From assembly GCA_938008415.1 (NCBI GenBank), contig CALLKI010000027.1, positions 1 to 14,801 of the forward strand: a stretch of DNA of 14,801 nucleotides, written 5' to 3'. Source of the DNA: an uncultured Luteimonas sp. (GTDB lineage: Bacteria > Pseudomonadota > Gammaproteobacteria > Xanthomonadales > Xanthomonadaceae). Under the pieces are notes generated by a model. That model made no database searches, had not been told where the DNA came from, and was given only the letters and a program-made list of their open reading frames with translations. Every line of letters starts with the position of its first letter. The first letter of the stretch is position 1. This document shows positions 6,655 to 14,801 of this stretch, piece after piece. A program made the translations under genes and the position numbers.

Positions 6655-7868
6655 TCCCCTGCATTCCCGCTGCCTTCATCCAGGCCCAGGGCGACGAAAT
6701 CGATGAACTGCCGGAATCGCGGCCGTGCATCCGGCTCCACGCCCTGGTCCAGGTCCGAGGCATCGGCGTCGGTGGCATTGAAGTGCAGCCGCAGGCCATC
6801 GAAGCCGTACACCTCGTCGAACTTCTTCACCAGGCTGCGCAGGCATTCGACGGCCCGCGCCATCATGTCCACATCCGAAGTGTCGACCGGCTTGAGAAAG
6901 GCTGCCGTCAGCTGGCGAGGGGCTTCATCGCCCAGCTCGGCCAGTCCGAAGCTCGCCCTCGCATTGCTGGCGAAGCTCTTCTGCTTGCCCGTCGGCGCCA
7001 CCGACGCGACCGCCTCGGCCAGCGCACGCAAGGCGCGTGCCGCAAGCTCCGTGTTGCCGCCCAGGTTCTTCACCAGCAGCTCGCGGTCCACGCACACGTA
7101 CTCGTAGAACACACCGGAACCGAAGCCGAGATCTCCGAGATGGCCGGAGCCGGTGTCCTCGTCCTTGTTGAGGTCATCCACGGCGGAGAAGAAATCGTCT
7201 TCGGGCACGGCCCGATGCACCGTGATCGCATGGGACACCTGGGCGGCAGCCTCGACACTGTACTGGGGCCTGTCCGAGGTTTCCGTCTTGCGCGACTTGT
7301 CCGCCGTCAGCATGCGCCCGAAGAGCGCGATGTCCACGGTGGCATTGTTCTTCCTCAGCAGGGCAAGCTGGTCCGACGAAGGCGCCTGCTTCGACTGGGC
7401 CAGGGTGCGGGCAAGGGCGATGATGGCCTCGCGCTCCTCGTGCGAAAGGAACACCAGGGTCTCGACCTCGTTGCTTTCGCCTTTCTTGCCCTTGCCGCGC
7501 TTGCCCTTGCCGGCAGCCTCTTCCCCGCCCTCCGCAGCCTGGTCAGCTTCCTCGCCCTCCTTGAGCTTGCCGAAGGCCTGGGCGATGAGCTTGGACCACT
7601 CGAATGCATGCTTCTCATCCAGGCCGGCCTTGAGCATCTCGTCCATCGCGAGCTGGCCGATCTTCTTGGTGCGCGTGCCCAGGTGGCCAGCCAGCGCCGA
7701 CAGGAACACATCGCTGGTGCGCCAGGCACGTTTCAGACTCTGGGAGGAAACCCGCAGCCGGGGCACGTTACCGAACACGGCAGTCTTGGGCATGCCCAGG
7801 TCATCACGGTTCAGGTTGGAGGGACCAAAGGCGGTGAGCACATGCAGTTGCAGGAAGCGGTGTTTCAT
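6651..7868 (-). CDS. cas7e: Type I-E Cascade backbone subunit Cas7e (CasC/Cse4)
   Basis: Cas7e (405 aa) forms the six-subunit filament that coats the crRNA spacer. The N-terminus matches the family: FLQLHVLTAFGPSNLNRDD, then RLRVSSQSLKRAWR (37-50). Later signatures are VDIALFGRML (178-187), the Cas7 core around AHAITVHRAVPEDDFFSAVDD-like sequence (213-232), and SGHLGDLGFGSGVFYEY (241-257). Residues 101-132 are a highly charged, glycine- and lysine-rich stretch (acidic half, then KGKRGKGKKG) with no counterpart in the 363-aa E. coli protein as I remember it. The ATG at 7868 is preceded by GAGGA at good spacing, which sets the start; an in-frame ATG 13 codons upstream is disfavoured. A 28-nt gap separates it from cas11. 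Confidence 0.97.
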   Translation of the reverse strand: MKHRFLQLHVLTAFGPSNLNRDDLGMPKTAVFGNVPRLRVSSQSLKRAWRTSDVFLSALAGHLGTRTKKIGQLAMDEMLKAGLDEKHAFEWSKLIAQAFGKLKEGEEADQAAEGGEEAAGKGKRGKGKKGESNEVETLVFLSHEEREAIIALARTLAQSKQAPSSDQLALLRKNNATVDIALFGRMLTADKSRKTETSDRPQYSVEAAAQVSHAITVHRAVPEDDFFSAVDDLNKDEDTGSGHLGDLGFGSGVFYEYVCVDRELLVKNLGGNTELAARALRALAEAVASVAPTGKQKSFASNARASFGLAELGDEAPRQLTAAFLKPVDTSDVDMMARAVECLRSLVKKFDEVYGFDGLRLHFNATDADASDLDQGVEPDARPRFRQFIDFVALGLDEGSGNAGE

Positions 7869-7896
7869 TGCTCTGTCCTCGATTATGTCAATGATC

Positions 7897-8454
7897 TCAG
7901 GCCGCATCGGCAGCGGGTGCGAATGGATCCTGCCCGGCGGCGACTGTGTCGCCGGAGAAATAGGCGCGGGCGAAGATCCGCCGTCCCTGTTCGCCATGCA
8001 GGTCCAACCAGGCCTCCACCACCGCAAGGGGATGTACGGGGCTGTCCAGCAGGGCGATGGCGCGACGCAAGTGCAACAGACGCTCATCGCTGCCTGCTGC
8101 ACGCAGCAGACGCTGGAACCTCAGTTCCGATAGCAGGCGCCTTTCTCCCGTCCGCTGCCCCAGGCGCCGCGGCAGGTGTCCCCTGTCAGGCAGCGCCCCC
8201 AATCCTTCGCCTCTTGGCCAAAGCGCCACCCTGGGTTGCGCCAGGAGCACCATGGCACCATCGGCCACGCAGTCTTCCAGCCTCGACTTTCCCAGGCTGG
8301 CTTTCAGTGCCTGGACAAAGTCCTCTGTCTCCTCGTAGCCGGCCGCATCGCCGCAGCAGGCGGCCCGACGCAATGACGAGCGCAGGCGGCCATTCCTTCC
8401 TATGGCCCGGCTGGCTGTCCGCACCGCGTAGGCCAAACGTTCGCGATCCCTCAT
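7897..8454 (-). CDS. cse2: Type I-E Cascade small subunit Cas11 (Cse2/CasB)
   Basis: Cse2 (185 aa), present as a dimer, forms the belly of Cascade and stabilises the displaced strand of the R-loop. The protein is helical and rich in arginine. The C-terminal core ERRLLSELRFQRLLRAAGSD, followed by LLHLRRAIALL and VVEAWLDLHGEQGRRIFARAYF, is the conserved Cse2 signature; the basic surface fits DNA binding. The N-terminal half (ETEDFVQALKASLGKSRLED onward) is also family-like but more variable. The ATG at 8454 overlaps the cas8e stop as ATGA. It is about 25 residues longer than the E. coli protein, with an alanine- and proline-rich tail (APAADAA). Assignment rests on the core and on its position between cas8e and cas7e. 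Confidence 0.95.
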   Translation of the reverse strand: MRDRERLAYAVRTASRAIGRNGRLRSSLRRAACCGDAAGYEETEDFVQALKASLGKSRLEDCVADGAMVLLAQPRVALWPRGEGLGALPDRGHLPRRLGQRTGERRLLSELRFQRLLRAAGSDERLLHLRRAIALLDSPVHPLAVVEAWLDLHGEQGRRIFARAYFSGDTVAAGQDPFAPAADAA

Positions 8455-10064
8455 GCTGCCTTCTCCTTCCTCCTGGTTCCGGTTGCCCGGCCTGCCTTCG
8501 CAGCCGGGGTTACGAGTCCAAGCTTCTTGGCCAGCCCACCATGGACTGCCTGCGACAGGTTCCGGTGGGCCAAGGCCACCCGTTCAAGCGCCTGCACGCT
8601 GGCTTCCGCCGCATCCCCCCGTTCGGCGTGCTGCTGGAAGATCCGCATGGCCACATCCGCCAGTTGCCTCTGCCAACGACGACGCATGTCCTGGAGGCAT
8701 TGCATGCGCTGCTGTTCGGTCACCCCATCCAACGCAGCAAGTTCGCCCACCATCTGGTGGAACGCTTCTTCGGTCCGGCTGAACAACTCGCGCTCGGCGA
8801 CGCTGGTGTCACCGCTTCCAGACGCCCCCCATGCAAGACGCAGTTGCCTGGAAAGCTCGCGACGAACATGGTCCACCCCGTCCAGCCATGCATGGACTTC
8901 GTGCAGTACGGGCGCCTTGCGCTCCTCGTCCAGGTCCAGGTGGCGGAACCGCACCTCGTGCCAGGCCAGACACTTCATGTTGTCCATCGCAAAACCCGAG
9001 GCCCACACGGGATCCACGGGCAGCTGGGCGCGCAGTTCCATCCCCAGGCGATCCATCCTCAAGGCACGCGGCATGCGGACCTGTTCGCTGTCCTCGCACG
9101 TCAGGATCCAATCGGCGTAGGTGAACCCTGTCTCGCGGACATGCGCAGGCAGGAAGCCGCCTGACTTGTCCATGTAATAGGGTGACAGCGGATGCTGGAA
9201 CAGGTCGCTGCGGTAGTTGGCACCGTAGTTGCGCGTTTCCATGGCGGTGGCGCAGGGACCACGCTGCCCCGTCAGCGAGCAGATGCCGTCCGCCTCGAAA
9301 TGCAGACGGATGCGGCGAGGTGTGGCGAAGTAGCACAACAACACCTCTTCGATTTCACTCGGTGGCTGCCCGGCCAGGCAGGTGTGCACATCGCGTCCGC
9401 CCTCGCTGGTGAGGCATGGCGCCATCCAGGGAAAGACCACTTCCAGACGCGGCGCGTCACCCTCCAGTACCAGCGTGTTGATCCACAGCTTGCGCCATAG
9501 GGGCGTTGTCTGTCCGTCCAACTTCGCAGGCCACAGCAGCATCGAAACCGGGCCACCCCCCCGTACCGACGTCCGGTGCCCCTGGCCTCCTGCGGGGGCA
9601 TTGATCTGCAGGGTCAGCAATGCCTGCGCGGCGATCGGAAGCGACATGGCCGTACCTTCGCTGCGCTTGACGAACAGGTCGGTGTTGTCACGCAACGTCT
9701 TGCCGCCCGGGGCCTCCAGGAGCAACGCGGACAGATCGCCCGCCTCGTCCGGCTCGAAGTCCATGTCCTGCATGAAGCGCCGCGGGCCGTTGTCGAACTC
9801 GAAGCAGGACGCTATCTCATGCAGGCGCTCCAGCTCAGGCCGTTCCCGTCCCTGGGCGATGCGGCGCCATTCCGCCTCGTCGTCAGGCGCCAGCCACTGC
9901 ATCAGCCCGACCAGGAACTGGGCAAGCGCCACATTGAAATCCGGGCGGATTGCGTCCAGCTCCTCGGGCGGATCGTCCTCGTCCAGCAGCTGCAACGGCG
10001 AGATCAGGCGTGACCCCCCATTTGCGCAGTGAACCGGGATCCACGGGTCCGTTATCAGGTTCAT
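8451..10064 (-). CDS. cas8e: Type I-E Cascade large subunit Cas8e (Cse1/CasA)
   Basis: Cas8e (537 aa) reads the PAM, opens the target DNA and recruits Cas3 after R-loop formation. The start MNLITDPWIPV is diagnostic. Further signatures are FNVALAQFLVGLMQWL (43-58), the RRFMQDMDFE region (95-104), the loop at about 117-135 near the crRNA handle, and GHRTSVRGGGPVS (162-174). The C-terminal part (about 390-520) is strongly helical, as expected for the four-helix bundle that contacts target DNA. The ATG at 10064 is preceded by AAGGGGGT at suitable spacing; the frame is open upstream to 10184 but that part lies within cas3 and is not Cas8e-like. Cas3 ends 32 nt upstream, and the 3' end overlaps cse2 by 4 bp. 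It is slightly longer than the 502-aa E. coli protein. Confidence 0.97.
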   Translation of the reverse strand: MNLITDPWIPVHCANGGSRLISPLQLLDEDDPPEELDAIRPDFNVALAQFLVGLMQWLAPDDEAEWRRIAQGRERPELERLHEIASCFEFDNGPRRFMQDMDFEPDEAGDLSALLLEAPGGKTLRDNTDLFVKRSEGTAMSLPIAAQALLTLQINAPAGGQGHRTSVRGGGPVSMLLWPAKLDGQTTPLWRKLWINTLVLEGDAPRLEVVFPWMAPCLTSEGGRDVHTCLAGQPPSEIEEVLLCYFATPRRIRLHFEADGICSLTGQRGPCATAMETRNYGANYRSDLFQHPLSPYYMDKSGGFLPAHVRETGFTYADWILTCEDSEQVRMPRALRMDRLGMELRAQLPVDPVWASGFAMDNMKCLAWHEVRFRHLDLDEERKAPVLHEVHAWLDGVDHVRRELSRQLRLAWGASGSGDTSVAERELFSRTEEAFHQMVGELAALDGVTEQQRMQCLQDMRRRWQRQLADVAMRIFQQHAERGDAAEASVQALERVALAHRNLSQAVHGGLAKKLGLVTPAAKAGRATGTRRKEKAA

Positions 10065-10096
10065 CAGAACACCCCCTTCGCGTTCCAACATCAAGG

Positions 10097-12892
10097 TCAG
10101 GTCTGCCCGGCCTTGCCGGTCCGTCTTAAACCCTGCCTGTCGCAATAGCTGAGACTGAGCGGCGGATTGCCCGCCAAGGTGCATGACCAGATGCCGTCCC
10201 CGTTCTCCGCCAGCGGCAGGATCAGGCGATAGCGCAGGGCCGGCACCTTGTTCCGAAGCTCTTCCGCCAGACCCGCCAGGCGCCCGTCAAGGCAGACGAG
10301 CGCTTCCGCCTGGGCCAGCCAGTGGCCCGGCAGACGGATCGTGCTCAGCGCCCAGACATCCTCGCCTTCCCCGCAACGACCGGTGGCCCATGCCTCCAGG
10401 CCATGGGGAGTGACCCGCACCAGCACGGCCTCGATGCTGTCGCCCAGCCGGCTGCCGATCCGTTCGTCGCCCTGCCATCCGGAACCACCGTAGCCTTCGA
10501 ACAGCGAGACAGCGTTCTGTGCGGCCTGCGTCCCCTGGGCGATGACCTTGCCCAGCTCGCGGTCCTCGGCCGTCTGCAGGGCATCCGGGATCGGTTCGCC
10601 ATCTTCGCCGTAGACCGCCTCCACCAGGGTGCGGAACTGGCCCGGCAGCTCGATGCGGTCACCGATCGCACAGGCGCTGCGATGGATGCGCCCGTGCGCG
10701 GCATAGACATACGCTGCGCCGCGGGAGAAACGGGAATACCAGGCGGCGTCGGGATCCTCGCCACGATCGGGACCGAAGACCACTACCGCCCCGGGTGGAC
10801 GCCCATCCTTCGTGCAGCCGTCTCCCAGCGGATTTCCCTGGGCATCGCGCAGGTGCCGTCGATAACGCCCCAGGCGCTGCAACAGGACATCCACCGGACA
10901 CAGGTCGGTGACCATCCGGTCGGCGTCGGCGTCGAGGCTTTCCTGGAACACCTGGGTGGTCACGACGATGCGGCCCTTGCGGCTGGCCGCATCGCTGGTC
11001 CGGCCCAGGGCCGCCAGCACATCCTCCTGGATGCGCCTGCGGTCCACGGCGGCGAATCGGGCATGGAACAGGGTGCAGGCGTCGATGCCGAAGCGCTCCA
11101 CCAGGCGCGACCATGCCCTGCAGGCATCACCAACGGTATTGCGCACCCAGACCACGGCCTCTCCCGCGGCATGCCAGGCTGCGATCCGCTCCAGCACCTG
11201 GCCTTCATCGGTCAGGTACTCTATATCCAGAACCCGCCTGCTGTGTGGCGCGGACGGGAATGCCAGCTCCTGTACCTGGCTGCCGAGCGAAGGCGACCAA
11301 CGGGTCAACAACGGATAATCCGTGGACTGTGCCTGCGGTGCCTTCACGGGCGCTGAGCGGCGGCGGCCCCGGCCTGGTTGCCTTTCATCGGCCTGCCAGC
11401 GACGGATCCCCGTGGAATAGGCGGACAGCAGGCGTGAACGCAAGGCGAGGGGAAGCGTGGCCGAAAGAAGGATGGCGCTCCCACCGCTTGCGGCGTGCAG
11501 CTCCAGGGTGCGCAGCAACACCTGGGTCATGTAGGGGTCGTAACTGTGGACTTCGTCCACCACCAGCACCTTGCGGAACAGTCCCAGCAGCCGCAGGGAC
11601 TGATGCCGGACCCGCAGGGCGGCCAGCAAAGCCTGATCGAGCGTCCCGACGCCGACCTGCGCGAGCAGGGCACGCTTGTTGCCCTGGGCCAGCCACTCGG
11701 ACAGGCGCATGGTCGCCGAACGCCCCTCGCCCGGCACATCGTCGTCGAGCTGGGCCAGGTGCCGCAGGAAGGCGTGCGACTGGTCCCGCGCTCCGTGGGC
11801 CAGGACGAGCGTGGCACGTGCCGGATCTTCGAACCAGGCTGGCACATCCCGGGTGACGCGCTCGAACATCTGGTCGGCGGTGGCCTGGGTGGGAAGGCCG
11901 AAGAACAGCCCGTCGGCCAGCCCCCGATCGATCAGGCGCGCAGCCAGGATCAACGCCGCCTCGGTCTTGCCCGAGCCGGTCGCATCCTCCAGCACGAACA
12001 ACTGCGGTTCGGCGGGGATGTCAATGTCCGCGGCAACCGCCTGGGCAGGCCGGAGTCCTTCGGCAAGGCGTGGCAACAACACCTCCGGCGCACGGTAAGG
12101 CCGGGGCCGGACGGGAACGACGCCCGCTTCTTCCACGGCCCGGCAAGCTGTCGGCAAGGCATGCCGCTGCCAGTACTCCATCAGTGAGAGTCCACGCAGC
12201 CCGGGCGTTGCGTATCTAAACCAGGTGGTGTTGGAGCCGATCCAGTCCGCCAGGACCGCCAGGCCCGCAATCCACCAGGAGGCCAGCTTGGCTCTCGCTT
12301 CATTGCAGGAAGCGGGCAGGGTGTCCGGCAGGAAGGTGCGGGCGCACCAGGCAAAGAATGCCTCGGCTGCATCGCGGCTCTGCGGCGACATCACCTCGCA
12401 CAGGGCGGCCAGGGCCATTCCCCTTCCGGGCGGCAGGGTCGGGGGCGGCATGCCATGGTGGCCAAAGGCCGGGGCGAGCAACGCGCCCCAGGTGTCCGCA
12501 TCCCAGCCACGCAGCTGTTCCGGAAGCCGCCCTTCCTCCGCCAGCCAGGCGTAGAACAACGCGCCGATCTCATCGTGCCGGCGGCTACCCGTCAGACGTG
12601 GAAGTGGCGGGTCGAAGCCCTGCTCGACCAGCTCCGGAACCTTGTACTGGAAGCTTTCGGCAAACTTGCCGAGGTCGTGCACGGCCAGCAGGAACACCAG
12701 CAACTGCCGCGTGGACGCCTCGTCCAGCCCCAGCCAGCATGCCAACTGGTGCAACAGGCCGGGATTGCGGTCCAGATAGACCTGCCCGCAGGCCGCCACA
12801 TCCAGGCAATGGAACACCAGCGGGTGATACGACCCTCGGTCGCCACACTTTCCCGCCTTCCCCCAATAGGCCATCCAGGCACCGGATTCCAT
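10097..12892 (-). CDS. cas3: Type I-E CRISPR-associated nuclease-helicase Cas3
   Basis: Cas3 (931 aa from this start) is recruited by target-bound Cascade, then nicks and unwinds the DNA 3' to 5'. The N-terminal HD nuclease has H28 (FHCLDVAA), H72-D73 (AVHDLGKF), H106 (RRHDEIGA), H145-H146 (GHHG) and D216 (LADWIGS). The SF2 helicase follows: Walker A ATGSGKT (K309), DEVH (446-449), SAT (477-479), TTQVFQESLD, and motif VI QRLGR (672-676). A C-terminal domain completes the protein. The start is uncertain: the ATG at 12892 has a GGGGGA stretch upstream and puts the conserved YWGKAG close to the N-terminus. The ATG at 12928 would add 12 residues, lacks a Shine-Dalgarno, and coincides with a possible -10 box. 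Unlike in E. coli, cas3 is only 32 nt from cas8e and is probably the first gene of a single operon. Confidence 0.97.
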   Translation of the reverse strand: MESGAWMAYWGKAGKCGDRGSYHPLVFHCLDVAACGQVYLDRNPGLLHQLACWLGLDEASTRQLLVFLLAVHDLGKFAESFQYKVPELVEQGFDPPLPRLTGSRRHDEIGALFYAWLAEEGRLPEQLRGWDADTWGALLAPAFGHHGMPPPTLPPGRGMALAALCEVMSPQSRDAAEAFFAWCARTFLPDTLPASCNEARAKLASWWIAGLAVLADWIGSNTTWFRYATPGLRGLSLMEYWQRHALPTACRAVEEAGVVPVRPRPYRAPEVLLPRLAEGLRPAQAVAADIDIPAEPQLFVLEDATGSGKTEAALILAARLIDRGLADGLFFGLPTQATADQMFERVTRDVPAWFEDPARATLVLAHGARDQSHAFLRHLAQLDDDVPGEGRSATMRLSEWLAQGNKRALLAQVGVGTLDQALLAALRVRHQSLRLLGLFRKVLVVDEVHSYDPYMTQVLLRTLELHAASGGSAILLSATLPLALRSRLLSAYSTGIRRWQADERQPGRGRRRSAPVKAPQAQSTDYPLLTRWSPSLGSQVQELAFPSAPHSRRVLDIEYLTDEGQVLERIAAWHAAGEAVVWVRNTVGDACRAWSRLVERFGIDACTLFHARFAAVDRRRIQEDVLAALGRTSDAASRKGRIVVTTQVFQESLDADADRMVTDLCPVDVLLQRLGRYRRHLRDAQGNPLGDGCTKDGRPPGAVVVFGPDRGEDPDAAWYSRFSRGAAYVYAAHGRIHRSACAIGDRIELPGQFRTLVEAVYGEDGEPIPDALQTAEDRELGKVIAQGTQAAQNAVSLFEGYGGSGWQGDERIGSRLGDSIEAVLVRVTPHGLEAWATGRCGEGEDVWALSTIRLPGHWLAQAEALVCLDGRLAGLAEELRNKVPALRYRLILPLAENGDGIWSCTLAGNPPLSLSYCDRQGLRRTGKAGQT

Positions 12893-12926
12893 GCCCGGTA
12901 TTCCCCCACCCCAGGACGCTGGAAAC

Positions 12927-12955
12927 ATAAGAAACTATGACTTGAACGGAAACAA
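12927..12955 (-). promoter_or_regulatory. Candidate promoter of the cas operon
   Basis: On the minus strand, TTGTTT (12950-12955) and TCTTAT (12927-12932) are separated by exactly 17 nt; each matches four of six consensus positions. Transcription would begin near 12920, downstream of the ATG at 12928, which would favour the ATG at 12892 as the cas3 start. An alternative AT-rich box, TATATC, lies at 12993-12998. Consensus matches this weak occur by chance. Confidence 0.25.
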
Positions 12956-12965
12956 CCATGGGCGC

Positions 12966-12995
12966 ATCGGCAGCCGCCCCCCGGCTGACGCCGAT
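12966..12995. repeat. Bulged inverted repeat between cas3 and icd
   Basis: Two arm pairs are nested: ATCGG (12966-12970) with CCGAT (12991-12995), and CAGCCG (12971-12976) with CGGCTG (12982-12987). Three unpaired bases bulge on one side and the loop is five Cs. It could be an operator or an RNA hairpin in the cas3 leader. It may also be chance in GC-rich DNA. Confidence 0.35.
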
Positions 12996-13110
12996 ATATC
13001 AGACAAAGGATTGCCCCAAACGCGCTACTTCAGCCCAAAACGCGAGACAATACGCAATTGACTGCCGGGGCACCGGCTATCGTTCAATCGCCAAGTCCTG
13101 AGACCCGACC

Positions 13111-14801
<1,691 letters not shown>

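Larger units (their letters stand above)
12893..13110. other. Divergent intergenic region between cas3 and icd
   Basis: These 218 nt separate two genes transcribed away from each other, so they should hold both promoters. I see a bulged inverted repeat at 12966-12995, an 8-bp palindrome GATATATC at 12993-13000, and candidate cas3 promoter boxes at 12927-12955. On the plus strand TTGACT at 13058-13063 is a possible icd -35 box, but no good -10 box lies 16-18 nt further on. No ORF or RNA gene was recognised. Confidence 0.7.

Noticed and set aside
6612..9164. An 850-codon plus-strand ORF opposite cas7e, cse2 and cas8e
   Set aside because: It is antisense to three clear cas genes in GC-rich DNA where stop codons are rare. 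Its translation is low in recognisable structure and matches no family I know.
10322..11356. A 344-codon plus-strand ORF opposite cas3
   Set aside because: It is antisense to the cas3 helicase domain, which carries intact DEVH, SAT and QRLGR motifs.
3883..12928. A new defence gene, anti-CRISPR or accessory gene hidden within the cas operon
   Set aside because: Every gap between cas genes is 32 nt or less except the 101-nt cas6e-cas1 gap, which holds a hairpin and no credible ORF. All eight genes are standard I-E components.

Overview
The window carries a complete type I-E CRISPR-Cas locus inserted between two chromosomal housekeeping genes. The host looks like a high-GC gammaproteobacterium, probably of the Xanthomonadaceae/Lysobacteraceae. 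This is inferred from the GC-rich sequence, a monomeric-type NADP isocitrate dehydrogenase, and an RlmI-like rRNA methyltransferase N-terminus resembling that family's proteins as I remember them. No database was searched.

Layout from left to right. Bases 1-92 hold the first 30 codons of an rlmI-like gene on the minus strand. Bases 93-365 have no gene but contain three or four decayed copies of the CRISPR repeat. Bases 366-3817 are an array of 57 near-identical 29-nt repeats and 56 spacers (fifty of 32 nt, six of 33 nt). Bases 3818-3882 are the leader. Bases 3883-12892 are the cas genes, all on the minus strand, transcribed as cas3 - cas8e (cse1) - cas11 (cse2) - cas7e - cas5e - cas6e - cas1 - cas2 and running straight into the leader. 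Bases 12893-13110 are a divergent intergenic region. From 13111 on the plus strand lies a truncated icd gene.

The genes fit the standard I-E pathway. Cas1-Cas2 integrate new spacers at the leader-repeat junction near 3817. The array is transcribed on the minus strand and Cas6e cuts each repeat hairpin, leaving an AUGACCCG 5' handle. Cas8e, Cas11, Cas7e, Cas5e and Cas6e form Cascade, and Cas3 degrades the target. Every expected catalytic motif I looked for is present, so the system looks intact.

The system is a known type; I found no unknown gene or new defence module. The points worth a second look are: repeat 30, whose odd last base and 33-nt spacer look like a one-base slip during acquisition and suggest a PAM ending in AG; the eroded repeat fossils beyond the distal end of the array; leader motifs placed as in E. 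coli; a strong hairpin in the only large gap of the operon (cas6e-cas1); and a charged low-complexity insertion in Cas7e.
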